Numbered from the stretch's first letter, positions 1-9,683 are shown. The stretch is DNA of 64,000 nucleotides from Planctomycetota bacterium (GCA_016712285.1 JADJRK010000001.1:310001-374000); one strand, 5' to 3'. Notes: generated by a model not told the origin, from the letters alone. Numbers and translations are program-made.

Positions 1-1060
1 CAAACTTGCCGTGCGGACCGTTGGCGATGCAGGTGTTGCGCATGCGCGGAATGGGCGGAAACTTGTAACTCAGTGCACGGGCGTTGCCCGTTGGCTTCTC
101 GTTCATGCGGCCCGCGGTCTCGCGGCTGTGAAGCCGCCCGACCAGCACGCCATCGCGAATCAGCCAGGTCTTTTCGGTGGGTACGCCTTCGTCGTCGTAG
201 GGCAGATAGCCGCGCAGACCCACATCAAGGCCGGTGTCGTAGATGTTCAGGTAATCTTCGCCAAAGCGGCGCCCGAGCTTTAGCACTTCCTGCATGCGCG
301 GGTCCTCGGCGACGTTGTCGCCCTCGCTCAGGTGCCCGAACGCTTCGTGCACGAACACGCCTGCAAGGTTCGGGTCGCAGACCACCGTGTAGGTGCCGCC
401 TTCAACCACGGGCGCGTCGGCGGCTTCGATGGCGGCTTTGGCTGCCTTGTCCATTTCAGCATCCATGCCGCGGAAGAGCTCAAAGTCGTCGCGGCCGCCC
501 TGCGCCGCGCTGCCGCGGGCGGTGGTGCCGTTCTTCTTTGCCAGCGCGCTGGCGCCCATGCCCATGTCGGCGCATTCACGCGAGATCCAGGTGCCTTCGC
601 TATTGGCGTACTGGATGCTGGACAGCTTGTCGAAATACCGCACGTTGGTGCTGGTGATGCCCGGCGTATCCAGCATGCGCTGGTTGTAGCCGCCGAACAG
701 GCGAATCTTCTCATCCAGGCTGACTGCGCGTGGGTCGCTCTTGAGTTCCAGCCGGACTTCAGCCTGAACCGGCTCAACGGGCGCAAGCACGCTGCGGACT
801 GTGCTGCGCGCCGATGCGGCGCGGGCGTTGCGGACGGCTTCGCTGATGCGGCGCGGAAGGTCGTCAGGATGGTTGAAAGTAACAAAGCCCCATGTGCCGT
901 TCACAGCAACGCGAACGTTGCCGCCGTACATGTGGGACTCCTGGACATTCTCCAGTTCCGGGCCCTGGAAGTTGATGCTGGTTTGGGTGCTGTCTTCAAT
1001 GCGGATCTCGCAGAAGTCGGCGCCCGACTTCTTCGCAAGATCAATCAACTGCTCTTTCAT
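1..1060 (-). CDS. tldD: TldD/PmbA-family metalloprotease, 3' end cut by window edge
   Basis: Cytoplasmic protease of the TldD/PmbA family, which in other bacteria works as a TldD-TldE pair that processes peptides such as microcins and gyrase toxins. The N-terminal half is visible, starting MKEQLIDLAKKSG at position 1060. Near residue 236 it has HEAFGHLSEGD, the HExxxH zinc motif that distinguishes the catalytic TldD-type subunit from the TldE type. Only about 353 codons are inside the window, and the stop lies beyond position 1. The neighbouring gene upstream is on the same strand, but 171 bases with a hairpin separate them, so they are probably separate transcription units. Family assignment is firm; the substrate is unknown. 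Confidence 0.88.
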   Translation of the reverse strand, partial: MKEQLIDLAKKSGADFCEIRIEDSTQTSINFQGPELENVQESHMYGGNVRVAVNGTWGFVTFNHPDDLPRRISEAVRNARAASARSTVRSVLAPVEPVQAEVRLELKSDPRAVSLDEKIRLFGGYNQRMLDTPGITSTNVRYFDKLSSIQYANSEGTWISRECADMGMGASALAKKNGTTARGSAAQGGRDDFELFRGMDAEMDKAAKAAIEAADAPVVEGGTYTVVCDPNLAGVFVHEAFGHLSEGDNVAEDPRMQEVLKLGRRFGEDYLNIYDTGLDVGLRGYLPYDDEGVPTEKTWLIRDGVLVGRLHSRETAGRMNEKPTGNARALSYKFPPIPRMRNTCIANGPHGKF

Positions 1061-1119
1061 GCTGCAATCTCCCGGTCGCGGTTGGCTGCACCCGAAAGGG
1101 CCAATGTACGAAGGTGGCC

Positions 1120-1151
1120 GCCCGTTGCACGGCGAAAACCGTGCAACGGGC
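1120..1151 (-). terminator. 13-bp perfect hairpin between tldD and the repeat-domain gene
   Basis: GCCCGTTGCACGG (1120-1132) pairs perfectly with CCGTGCAACGGGC (1139-1151) around a CGAAAA loop. It lies about 80 bases after the stop of the minus-strand gene ending at 1232 and before the start of tldD at 1060. There is no T-run after the stem, so it is a possible intrinsic terminator or a dispersed palindrome rather than a textbook terminator. Confidence 0.5.
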
Positions 1152-1231
1152 AGGCCTCTTCTCGGAAACGATCAAGGACAGTGCAGCTATTCCCCCGGTG
1201 TGGCAAAGCGCCGGTGCGCTATGGCATGTGC

Positions 1232-4200
1232 TTACTCAACCACGTAAGTCACTTCCTGGGTGATCTTCTTGCCAGCCGCGAATTGCACAGGAACTGACAA
1301 CTCCGCGTAGCCGGCAACCTTCACTCGGATTTCCACGACCGATGGCCCGATGTAGGCAACTTCGAGTGTTGGGCGCTCGGGTACGATGCCGCCGCCGCCA
1401 AAGGCGTCGAAGATGTTGCTGATGGCCGGCACTTCTTTGCCTGTGGCATCTAGATATCGCACGCTTGCAGAGTCGAGCATGCCTTGTGTGATCTCGGGGT
1501 TTGTGCATGTCAGGTGAAGTTCGGCAGCTGCGGTGAGTTCAAGGTCTGCGTCTGCGCGCGCGCCCTTGGTGATCGTCACGCCGGTCTTGCTCATGGGCAG
1601 GTATCCTGATGCCTGGATCTCGACGGTGTATGTGCCCGGGCTGATGTTGGGCAATTCCACCGTGGCACCCTCGGATACCATAAACATCCCGGTATTCTGG
1701 TCGGGCATGGATACGGGCTGGCCTTGCGCGTCGATCATGCGCGCATACCCGAAGCTGTTGCCGCTCACGGGCGTCCCGTGCAGCTTGGTGACACGCACGC
1801 GCACGCTGCCGACGTTGTCGTCGATGGACAGCGAAAGGCCGCTGCGGTCCGCACTCTCGACCACCAGGGCCAGACGGGCGTTGCCCACCCCGGGCAGGCT
1901 GGCCGACAGCATGTAACTGCCCGCGCAGACAGACTCGATCCGGAAGCGCCCTTCAGCGTCACAGGTCGCGCGGCCGACCAGGAACTGCGCAACGTTGCCG
2001 GCATCGGGTGAGCTGTGCTGCAGCGTGATGCTGACAGCTGAGTTCTGGGCAGCCGAATTCTCGGGCGTAACCACGCGACCAGAAACCACGAAGCCCTGAA
2101 AGTCGCGCGTGAACTCAACTTCTCCAGGCTCTTTCAATTCAAGGCGCACCAGGGCGCTTACAGTCTCGTCCCCCGCGCGCGCATGCATCATGTACGTGCC
2201 CGGCGTTACGGACAGGTACTCGTAGTAACCCTCGTTGCAGCGTGTGTTCTTGATGATGCTCTCGCGCTCGCCGACTCCGACCAGGAAAATCTCGTTGATC
2301 GTGGCCTTGCCGTTCATCGTCAGGCGTCCGTGGAGACGCACTCCATCTTTGGGGCGCAGCTCCAGTTGAAACTCGACGGTCTCGTCGGACTTGACGTTGA
2401 CCAGGCGTTTTTTCATGGCCTCGGTGTCAAACGTCCGGTCTTCGCGCGAAGTCATCACGCTCCAGGCCCCGGCCGGTACGTCCTCAAGCAATGCCACGCC
2501 GTTCTGGTCGGTATTGGCTTTGAACTCGCGGCGTCCCATGTTGAACCCGCGTGACAACCCGACCTCAAGGTCGGCCACGGGCTGCCCGTCCTCGGTGACG
2601 GTGACGCGCACGCGACCCTTGCCGCCGAGCTTGATTGCCCCGGCCTCGGTCCGCTTTTCGTCTTCGACCACGAGATCGTCGACCCAGCCGAACTCGCCTT
2701 CGCCCGCGGCGGCGATCGCGACGTACGTGCCAGCCGGCACGTTTTCAATCAACCACGCGCCATCCTTGGTCTGTGCGGACAGTTCAACTCCGCCGCCAAA
2801 TCCACCGAAACTTGCCCCGGGGGCGGCTTTGAAGAATGAGTATGCGGGTGAGTTGTGGTTCAGCAGCATCACGTTTGCGCCCTCGACGGCAGCGTCCGCG
2901 CCGTCCACAACCTTCCCCGCGATCGATCCGCCGCGGCGAAGGGTGAGCTTGAGGTTGTCGATCGGAAAGACGAAGTCGTGTTCGAGGGCAGCGTAGCCTT
3001 CTGCCGTGACGTCTGCGTAAAACTCGCCCTCAATCATCGCCACGACTTCAAACTTGCCGTCTTTGCCGGTAGTCGCAGAAGAAATGGCTTCGCCTCGGAT
3101 GCGGCCTGCAAATGGATTGCGCTCGCCCTGCTTGTGGATGCTCACCTTTGCGCCGGCAACGCCTTCGTTACGCGCGTTGACCACGATACCGGTCAGCACC
3201 AGCCCTTTTTCGAGCGTGATGTCGCCCAGGTCGCGCTGGGCGCCCGTTTCGACGCTGACGTCCTCAAGCGTCGCAATGCCGACGCCTTCTTTGCGCGCCA
3301 TCAGGCTGTAACTGCCCGACTGCACGTCGCCGATCTGGAACTTACCGTCTTCGCCGGTGACGCTTGAGTTGCCGCGCCCGCGCATCCAATCGCCGCCTTT
3401 GGTTTCCAGCCGGACCGTGACGCCCGCCATGGGCTCGCCATTGGGCGAGACGACCCGACCCATAACACTCGACGAACGTGACATCTGGACGTCGCCAAGG
3501 TTGGTTTCACCGCCGCGAGAAAGGTCGATCCGGCCGCCGCTTTGCCAGCCGTTGTACTGGTTGTAGCCGGTGGCAAAAACGTTCAGCACGTAGATGCCGG
3601 CGGCCATGTCATTGATCGAAAAGTAGCCATCTTTGTCAGTCGTAAAGCCGCGCCCTGAACCGCCATCGACGTCCCACAAGTTGCCGTTGGCGCCCGCAAT
3701 GCCGGCTCGTGTGGCCCCGTCAATCACGCGGCCGGTGACCGCTGCGGGAATGGCCAATTCCAGCTCAATCGCATGGGGGCCCGGCGTGCCGACCCAGAAT
3801 TGCTGCGAGCGCGCAGGGGCATAGCCAGTCATGCGCGCAACCACCTGATAGTTGAGCTGCGGGTTCCATGCCTGCGCGTCGCGGTTGGACGACTCCCGGT
3901 CTGAACCCTCGCGCACATACCAGTGAATGTTCACCTTCAGGCTGAATTCGCCCGCGCCATTTGTGGTCGTCTCGCCGGAGAATTTCATGGCGGGCTGCTG
4001 CGAACCTGGCTTGTCGCTCTCGGCTGCGGTTTCGGCGCCCCACCAGGGGTTCCGCTCTGCTGGCTGTGCGCTGACGGTTGCGCCCGCGGCTGGGCGGCTG
4101 TCGCTCTTGAACCGCACTGTGCCTGTGATGGTGAAGTCCGCGCTCTGCTCTTTCCACATGCTGTCGGGCGTCGGTTGATCGGGCTTGGTGTTCGGGTCAG

Positions 4201-4477
4201 GTTCGGGTTTGGGCTGGTCGGGCTTGTCGGGGTCCGGGCCGTTGCCGGGCTGGCGGCTGTTGTTTGCGCGCGGGGTGTTTGTGTTTGTCGTTGAGGCGCG
4301 ATTGCCGGCGTTCGCATCCGGCCCGGAGTTATCCTGCGGCCCCGCATCTGCCGCCAGGTCTGAGTTGTGCGTGAAATCCGGCGCCTTGGCCGAGTCCAGC
4401 ACGAACCAGGCGCCGATTGCGGCGCCCACCAGCAGCAGAATACCCAGCACGACTAGCGGCAGCTTGGATTGACGCAT
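1232..4477 (-). CDS. Membrane-anchored protein of tandem carboxypeptidase-regulatory-like domains
   Basis: Exported protein of 1081 residues of unknown function. The start at ATG 4477 (MRQSKLPLVV) is chosen because GGAGGGG stands just upstream; the frame is open 15 codons further. Residues about 5-27 form one hydrophobic signal-anchor. A Pro/Asp/Lys-rich linker (DPDKPDQPKPEPD) follows, then at least nine beta-sandwich repeats of about 80-100 residues, each with the pattern xGxVxxxxGxPxxGAxV and DGxFxIxxxxxGxYxLxAxxxGY. This is the CarboxypepD_reg/prealbumin-like fold, common in large surface or periplasmic proteins. No enzyme domain is visible. An adhesion, scaffold or envelope-structural role is inference. 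Confidence 0.78.
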   Translation of the reverse strand: MRQSKLPLVVLGILLLVGAAIGAWFVLDSAKAPDFTHNSDLAADAGPQDNSGPDANAGNRASTTNTNTPRANNSRQPGNGPDPDKPDQPKPEPDPNTKPDQPTPDSMWKEQSADFTITGTVRFKSDSRPAAGATVSAQPAERNPWWGAETAAESDKPGSQQPAMKFSGETTTNGAGEFSLKVNIHWYVREGSDRESSNRDAQAWNPQLNYQVVARMTGYAPARSQQFWVGTPGPHAIELELAIPAAVTGRVIDGATRAGIAGANGNLWDVDGGSGRGFTTDKDGYFSINDMAAGIYVLNVFATGYNQYNGWQSGGRIDLSRGGETNLGDVQMSRSSSVMGRVVSPNGEPMAGVTVRLETKGGDWMRGRGNSSVTGEDGKFQIGDVQSGSYSLMARKEGVGIATLEDVSVETGAQRDLGDITLEKGLVLTGIVVNARNEGVAGAKVSIHKQGERNPFAGRIRGEAISSATTGKDGKFEVVAMIEGEFYADVTAEGYAALEHDFVFPIDNLKLTLRRGGSIAGKVVDGADAAVEGANVMLLNHNSPAYSFFKAAPGASFGGFGGGVELSAQTKDGAWLIENVPAGTYVAIAAAGEGEFGWVDDLVVEDEKRTEAGAIKLGGKGRVRVTVTEDGQPVADLEVGLSRGFNMGRREFKANTDQNGVALLEDVPAGAWSVMTSREDRTFDTEAMKKRLVNVKSDETVEFQLELRPKDGVRLHGRLTMNGKATINEIFLVGVGERESIIKNTRCNEGYYEYLSVTPGTYMMHARAGDETVSALVRLELKEPGEVEFTRDFQGFVVSGRVVTPENSAAQNSAVSITLQHSSPDAGNVAQFLVGRATCDAEGRFRIESVCAGSYMLSASLPGVGNARLALVVESADRSGLSLSIDDNVGSVRVRVTKLHGTPVSGNSFGYARMIDAQGQPVSMPDQNTGMFMVSEGATVELPNISPGTYTVEIQASGYLPMSKTGVTITKGARADADLELTAAAELHLTCTNPEITQGMLDSASVRYLDATGKEVPAISNIFDAFGGGGIVPERPTLEVAYIGPSVVEIRVKVAGYAELSVPVQFAAGKKITQEVTYVVE

Positions 4478-4588
4478 GGCCCCTCCCGGCACATTGATAC
4501 AGCCACGTCCCGATACGCGCACATGATAGTACGGAAACAGGGGTGGCGGCGTTCCAATATGCCTGCAGATTTCTAACGACGGGTTGCG

Positions 4589-5821
4589 CTAGGTCTTGAG
4601 GCGATAGAAGTGGCGCTTGCCGACCTTGAGAACTCGGCCCTGCAGGTCTGCGGGCGCGAACGCGGCATTCGGGTCGTTGAGCGTTCGCTCTTCATCGCCA
4701 TCGCCACCGATCAGCTTTGCACCGCCCTGAGTCGCCAGCCTGCGCGCGTCGCCGCCGCTGCCGCCGTGCACCTGCTTGATCAAGGCCCAGGCCGCGACGC
4801 TGCCGTCGGTGAATTCCACGACGGACTCCGGCATGTCGGCCGGCAACTCGCCCTTGCTGAAAGTGCTTTCAAATGCCTGTTGCGCGGTGGCGGCAGACTC
4901 TGCGCCGTGCATTTCTTGTGTAATCAGGTGCGCCAGGGCCAGCTTGGCTTCGCGCGGGTGGGTCTGGGCCGGGTCACACAGGCGGACAATCTTTTCCTCG
5001 GGTTCGCGCGTCAGCAGTGTGTACCACGGCGGCATTAGCGCATCGGGGATGCTCATCACCTTGCCGAACATGTCGTTGGCCTCCAGCGTCACGCCAATCG
5101 CGTTGCCGAGGCTCTTGGACATCTTCTGTTCGCCATCGAGGCCGGGGATGATGGGCGTGGTGATGCAGACCTGTGGCGGCATGCCCTCTTGCTCTTGCAG
5201 GCGACGCCCCATCAACAGGTTGAACAACTGGTCGGTGCCGCCAAGCTCGACGTCGGCGCGCACCTGTACGCTGTCCCATCCCTGCATCAGGGGGTACAGG
5301 AACTCATGCAGGCTGATCGGCTGTTCGGCGTCAAAGCGCTTGGTGAAGTCGTCGCGCTCAAGCATCTGCGACACGGTCGTGCGCGCGCTGAGCTTGAGAA
5401 CGTCCAGAAACTCCATGACATGAAACCACTGGCCGTTGCGAACAACCTCGGTCTGCTTCATGTCCAGAATCTTGGCAGCCTGGGCGATGTAGGTCAGCGC
5501 GTTCTGCTCAACCTGCTCAATGCTCAGTTGCGGCCGCGTCTTGTTGCGCCCACTGGGGTCGCCGACCATGGCTGTGTAGTCGCCGATGATCAGCACGGCG
5601 TGGTGCCCATGCTCCTGGAAGGCGCGCAGCTTGCGCAACACAACCGTGTGACCCAGATGAATATCAGGGCTGCTGGGGTCGATGCCCAGTTTCACGCGCA
5701 GCGGCACGCCGCTTTCAATGGACTTACGAAGCCGCTGGCGCAACTCGGCTTCGTCAATGCAGTCCGCGACCCCGCGCAGCAGGTCTTTCAACTGATCAGC
5801 GATTGGCGCGAAGTGCGGCAT
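4589..5821 (-). CDS. tyrS: Tyrosyl-tRNA synthetase
   Basis: Class I aminoacyl-tRNA synthetase that charges tRNA-Tyr in the cytoplasm, 410 residues, the normal length. The HIGH-type signature is HLGH within GIDPSSPDIHLGH near residue 50. The second signature is KMSKS within EQKMSKSLGNA near residue 230. The C-terminal region (about 345-410) carries an S4-like RNA-binding domain ending GRVLKVGKRHFYRL. The HLGH/KMSKS form matches the TyrZ-like subgroup more than the E. coli TyrS type. The start MPHFAPIADQL is the only good one. It lies between unrelated genes on the same strand. Confidence 0.95.
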   Translation of the reverse strand: MPHFAPIADQLKDLLRGVADCIDEAELRQRLRKSIESGVPLRVKLGIDPSSPDIHLGHTVVLRKLRAFQEHGHHAVLIIGDYTAMVGDPSGRNKTRPQLSIEQVEQNALTYIAQAAKILDMKQTEVVRNGQWFHVMEFLDVLKLSARTTVSQMLERDDFTKRFDAEQPISLHEFLYPLMQGWDSVQVRADVELGGTDQLFNLLMGRRLQEQEGMPPQVCITTPIIPGLDGEQKMSKSLGNAIGVTLEANDMFGKVMSIPDALMPPWYTLLTREPEEKIVRLCDPAQTHPREAKLALAHLITQEMHGAESAATAQQAFESTFSKGELPADMPESVVEFTDGSVAAWALIKQVHGGSGGDARRLATQGGAKLIGGDGDEERTLNDPNAAFAPADLQGRVLKVGKRHFYRLKT

Positions 5822-5867
5822 TGTTCAGCTTGTGAGTTCTTTGTTGCTGTCAGGTGCCGGCGGCCAA

Positions 5868-6506
5868 CTACTCGTCGTTCTCTTCCGAGACTTCGTCGAA
5901 CAACGGGTCGTAGTTCTCGAGTTCTGCCTCGTCGTCGAAAAGCCGGCCCGCGGTGCTTGGCTTGGGTGCCTGGCCGGCCCGCTTGAACGGCTCAACCGCG
6001 GCCTGGCGCATGGCTTCGTAATCGTCGACGTCCGAGGGCTCGCCGGGCAGTGCAGCGCCGGGCTGGCGATTGGTGGGGAATGCGGCAGCGCCCACGGGTT
6101 CTTTTTTGGCTTGTTTGTTTGCTGGCTTGGCCTCGGGCTTTTGGGCCGCTGGCGGAGTTTTTGCGGGCATTGAGTTTTTGTTTCCGGTTACTTGCCTGGG
6201 TGCGGTGCTGGTTGCTTTCTTTGCGGCTGGCTTTGCGACCTTCTTAACGCTCTGGGGTTTCCCGGCCTTCCGTGACGCCGGCTTTGCCTTCTTTGCGGCT
6301 TTCTTTGCAGCCTTCTTAACCGTCTTCTTCGCTGCCTTCTTGGCGACTTTCTTCGGAGCTTTCTTTGCCGGCTTCTTTGTCGCTTTTTTTGCTGACTTGG
6401 CGGGCTTCTTTGCCTTCTTCACTGACTTTCTTGCCGGTTTGCGGACAGACTTCTTGCCTGCTTTTGCCGTCTTGGCGGGCTTGCGCTTGGCAGTCTTTGC
6501 AGCCAT
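5868..6506 (-). CDS. Lys/Ala/Pro-rich histone H1-like DNA-binding protein
   Basis: Basic low-complexity protein of 212 residues. Residues 1-105 are almost only Lys, Ala, Pro, Thr and Val in repeated PAKKA/KKAAKK units, the pattern of eukaryotic H1 tails and of bacterial AlgP/HC-type proteins that bind and compact DNA. The last 75 residues change to an acidic, ordinary composition (DDYEAMRQAA, then DDEAELENYDPLFDEVSEENDE), giving a charge-polarised protein. The start at 6506 has GGAGG seven bases upstream. A nucleoid role is inferred from composition only; such repeats also occur in other nucleic-acid-binding proteins. Confidence 0.72.
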   Translation of the reverse strand: MAAKTAKRKPAKTAKAGKKSVRKPARKSVKKAKKPAKSAKKATKKPAKKAPKKVAKKAAKKTVKKAAKKAAKKAKPASRKAGKPQSVKKVAKPAAKKATSTAPRQVTGNKNSMPAKTPPAAQKPEAKPANKQAKKEPVGAAAFPTNRQPGAALPGEPSDVDDYEAMRQAAVEPFKRAGQAPKPSTAGRLFDDEAELENYDPLFDEVSEENDE

Positions 6507-6943
6507 GGATTACCTCCGAATCTTTCCGACAGACCGGTATAGAACTTCACGCCAATACGAAAAATCTCGATTGTGTCAATGAAAAAGTGCCAGTTTGCAC
6601 AGGCGCCAGCCGTCCCTGAACTGCCGCCAGCCACGTTTGAATCTTTTGGCATAGCGGCTTTCAGGGCGCTGGGCGCTGGCGCAGACACTGGGATGAATTC
6701 ATGGAATTCTTTATGGGGAAAGCCGCGTCGAAGTCGGCGCCAATCGATGGTGGCGATTGTGCGGCCCCAAGAGGCAGGATTGTGCATCGGAAGGCATCAG
6801 GCTTACGGGCTGGGCGTGGCAAATCGCGTGCAGCGTGATTCGTCGAGCCCCAACCCCCAGTTCACGAACCCCGCGCTTATCCACCCGGGCTAACATCCTC
6901 TCGACAGGGCTTGTGGTGTCGGCTTGTTCGCTAGTATCGCGCC
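6507..6943. other. Non-coding divergent region between the histone-like gene and mutL
   Basis: A 437-base stretch between two divergent genes. Open frames exist on both strands, but their codon use is unlike neighbouring genes, no domain is recognisable and neither has a convincing ribosome-binding site. It is more A/T-rich than its surroundings near 6520-6600 and 6690-6720 (GAATTCATGGAATTC). It presumably holds the two promoters. I looked for RNase P, SRP, tmRNA and tRNA signatures and found none. Confidence 0.5.
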
Positions 6944-8818
6944 ATGGCCCGCATTCGTCTGCTTCCGCCAGAACTTGCCAATAAGATCGCCGCCGGCGAG
7001 GTTGTTGAGCGTCCCGCCAGCGTGGTCAAAGAACTGGTCGAGAACTCGCTTGATGCCGGCGCGACGCGCATTGACGTACAACTGATCGACGCCGGCAAGA
7101 CGCTGATTCGCGTTGCCGACGACGGCCAGGGCATGAACGCCGAAGATCTGCCGCTTGCCTTCGAGGCGCATGCCACCAGCAAGATCGCCGACGCGGACGA
7201 CCTGTTTCACATAGAAACCTGCGGCTTTCGCGGCGAGGCGCTGGCCAGCATCCAGAGTGTGGCCCGTGCAAGCATTACCACGCGCCAACGCGGCACGCCG
7301 GCTGCACTGCACATGGACTGCGCGGGCGGCAGGCAGTCCGAAGTGCGCGAAGCCGCGGGCGACTTCGGCACGGTCGTCGAGATTCGCGACTTGTTCTACA
7401 ACGTGCCTGCGCGGCGACGCTGGCTCAAGGGCGACAGCACCGAGTTCAGCCACGTGGTCGAATGGCTGACCGGGCTTGCGGCTGCCAACCCAGAAGTCGG
7501 GTTCAGCCTGCGCCACGGCGAGCGCAAGGCCTTCGAAGTGCCGCCACGCCAGCAACCCGCCGAGCGCATTCGCGCGTTGTTCGGCGACCGATTTCCTGAC
7601 GGCATGCTGGAGGTCCACGAACATGAGGTGTACGGGCGGCTTGACGGCTATCTTTCGCCGCCGGGTGTGAATCGCCCCAACAGCAAGGGCCTGCTGTTGT
7701 ACGTGAACCGGCGCTTGATCAAGGATCGTTCGCTGGTGCAGGCGGCGCTGCTGGCGTACCGCGAGTTTGTGCCGCCGGGTCGCTACCCGATTGCGGTGCT
7801 ATTCGTGACCGTGCCCCCGGAAAGCGTGGACGTGAACGTGCATCCCGCCAAGACGGAAGTGCGCCTGCTTGAACAGAACCGCATCTTTTCGCTGATCAAG
7901 AGCGCGCTGACCGAAAAGCTGCTGCGCTCGGGCGTGCTGCCGAGCCTCAAGCCGGGCACGGTGCATGCACCGCAGGCCCGGCCTGACACAGACTATGAGC
8001 CGCGCCACGACCTGGAGCAGCGCCTGTTTGATGGCGAAAGCGAGGCCAAGGCCCGCGAAGCGGAGCACCGCTGGAGCCAGGCCCGCAGCGTGCTGGAGCA
8101 GGCGATCGGCCCGGTGGTTTCGAGGTTTGAAGTGCGCGAACCGATCGGCGGGAATCGGGATTCGGGCACCGGGATTGCGGCTTCACCGCTCTCCGAATCC
8201 CAAGCATCAGTCCCCGAGCCTGCTACTCCCGAACACAGCCTGCTGGCCAACGCCCGGGCGCTGTTCCAGGTGGCGGCGACGTTCGTGGTCGTCGAAACCC
8301 CCGACGGCATGGTGATCATTGACCAGCATGCTTACCACGAACGCATCCTGTACTGGCTGCTGGAGCACCGCATCGCCACTCAGCCGCTTGAGCGCCAAAG
8401 GCTGCTGGTGCCGACGCCGCTGAACCTTTCACTGGCGGCTGCGGCGCTGGTCGATGCAAACCGCGAAACACTGCGCGAGTTCGGGTTTGAGGTAGTGCAA
8501 GCCGCGGACACCTGGGCGCTGGTGGCCGTGCCGAAATACAGCGTGAGCAGCCGGCACAACGAAGTCGTGCAGGAAATCCTCGAAGAGCTTGCAAATGATC
8601 GGACGCCGCCAACGCCGCAGGCCCTGCGCAAGGCGATGGTCGAGATGGTCGCGTGCAAAGCCGCCATCAAGGCGGGCGACTCGCTTGAGCCGCGCCAGAT
8701 TCTGGACCTGTTGCGCCTGGGCGAAACCGTGCCGCATACGTTTTCGTGCCCGCACGGCCGGCCGACCACATACAAGCTCAGCTTCACCGATCTCGAGAAA
8801 CTGTTTCACCGGCGCTGA
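6944..8818 (+). CDS. mutL: DNA mismatch repair protein MutL
   Basis: Mismatch-repair ATPase of 624 residues that couples MutS recognition to strand removal. The N-terminal GHKL ATPase shows ENSLDAGATRIDV, DDGQGM, ATSKI and GFRGEAL within the first 110 residues. A variable linker runs from about 340 to 430. The C-terminal dimerisation/endonuclease domain has DQHAYHERILYW, ACKAAIKAGDSL and SCPHGRP, motifs of the metal-dependent nicking type of MutL. In the consensus DQHA(x)2E(x)4E the final Glu is replaced here by Trp. The linker contains a short inverted repeat (8157-8165 with 8193-8201). It is convergent with tatD, 10 bases apart. Confidence 0.96.
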   Translation: MARIRLLPPELANKIAAGEVVERPASVVKELVENSLDAGATRIDVQLIDAGKTLIRVADDGQGMNAEDLPLAFEAHATSKIADADDLFHIETCGFRGEALASIQSVARASITTRQRGTPAALHMDCAGGRQSEVREAAGDFGTVVEIRDLFYNVPARRRWLKGDSTEFSHVVEWLTGLAAANPEVGFSLRHGERKAFEVPPRQQPAERIRALFGDRFPDGMLEVHEHEVYGRLDGYLSPPGVNRPNSKGLLLYVNRRLIKDRSLVQAALLAYREFVPPGRYPIAVLFVTVPPESVDVNVHPAKTEVRLLEQNRIFSLIKSALTEKLLRSGVLPSLKPGTVHAPQARPDTDYEPRHDLEQRLFDGESEAKAREAEHRWSQARSVLEQAIGPVVSRFEVREPIGGNRDSGTGIAASPLSESQASVPEPATPEHSLLANARALFQVAATFVVVETPDGMVIIDQHAYHERILYWLLEHRIATQPLERQRLLVPTPLNLSLAAAALVDANRETLREFGFEVVQAADTWALVAVPKYSVSSRHNEVVQEILEELANDRTPPTPQALRKAMVEMVACKAAIKAGDSLEPRQILDLLRLGETVPHTFSCPHGRPTTYKLSFTDLEKLFHRR

Positions 8819-8828
8819 ACGTCCCAGC

Positions 8829-9602
8829 CTACAGGCCAAGCACAGCGCGGGCATTGGCCGTGGTGCGCGTGAACACTTCCTGCGGCGTGATGCCCCAGAG
8901 TTCGGCCAGTTTTTCGCCGGTGTGCCGCACGAATGCGGGCTCATTGCGCTGGCCGCGCTGCGGCTGTGGCGCGAGAAACGGCGCGTCAGTTTCGATCACG
9001 GCATCATCGGGCGCAATGGCGCGCGCGGCATCGCGAATGATGTCGCAGGACTTGTTCTTGAACGTGATCTGCCCGGCAAAACTGATCTTGAAGCCCAGCT
9101 CTTTCCAGCCAAGGGCTTCGTCAGGGCCATCCGAGAAGCAGTGCGCGAAACCCTTCCAGCCGCGGGGATGCACCTTGCGTATGATGCGCGCGCAGATTGG
9201 GAAGGCTTCGCGGCTGTGAATGCAGACGGGCAGGTCCAGCTCGCCAGCCAGCTCAAGCTGCTGCTCAAACGCGCGTTCCTGTTCAGCCATGGGCGACGGC
9301 GACTTGACGGCGTCGATGCCCATTTCGCCGAACAGCACGACCTCGGGCTGCGAAAGCAGTTCGCGAAACTCGCGGGCGACCTGCGGCGTGTAATGAATCG
9401 CATCGTATGGGTGACACCCGACGCTGGCGTGAATGCGGCCCGGATAGCGGCGCGCGAGGTTGATGGCTTCGCGCCCGCCGGTCGGCTGCATGCCGATGCA
9501 CAGCATGTTTGAGACTCCGGCGGCGGCGGCACGCTCAAGCATGGCGTCGAAGTCGGCGCTGAAATCGGCGAAGTTGATGTGGCAGTGGGTGTCGAAGAGC
9601 AT
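8829..9602 (-). CDS. tatD: TatD-family metal-dependent hydrolase (DNase)
   Basis: TIM-barrel hydrolase of 257 residues in the TatD/YcfH/YjjV family, two-metal enzymes with 3'-5' exonuclease or D-aminoacyl-tRNA deacylase activity. Ligands visible in order: HCH near the N-terminus (FDTHCHINFADF), GEMGID, CIHSRE, AHCFSD and ETDAPFLAP. The start at 9602 (MLFDTHCH) is chosen because all family members begin this way; the frame is open upstream without a better start. It faces mutL tail to tail. Confidence 0.93.
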   Translation of the reverse strand: MLFDTHCHINFADFSADFDAMLERAAAAGVSNMLCIGMQPTGGREAINLARRYPGRIHASVGCHPYDAIHYTPQVAREFRELLSQPEVVLFGEMGIDAVKSPSPMAEQERAFEQQLELAGELDLPVCIHSREAFPICARIIRKVHPRGWKGFAHCFSDGPDEALGWKELGFKISFAGQITFKNKSCDIIRDAARAIAPDDAVIETDAPFLAPQPQRGQRNEPAFVRHTGEKLAELWGITPQEVFTRTTANARAVLGL

Positions 9603-9683
9603 CGGCGGCCGGCAGCAGGTCAGTGTCCAGAGATTACCCGAAGTGGCGGGTCTTGCCACCGCCCGCAGTGTTGCGGACCTGCG

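Noticed and set aside
6760..6815. Possible SRP RNA core (CAGG ... GGAAGG) upstream of mutL
   Set aside because: The spacing between CAGG and GGAAGG is about ten bases instead of three and no pairing arms follow.
6573..6893. Plus-strand open frame of 106 codons before mutL
   Set aside because: Codon composition unlike neighbours, no domain, no good ribosome-binding site; an opposite-strand frame overlaps equally well.
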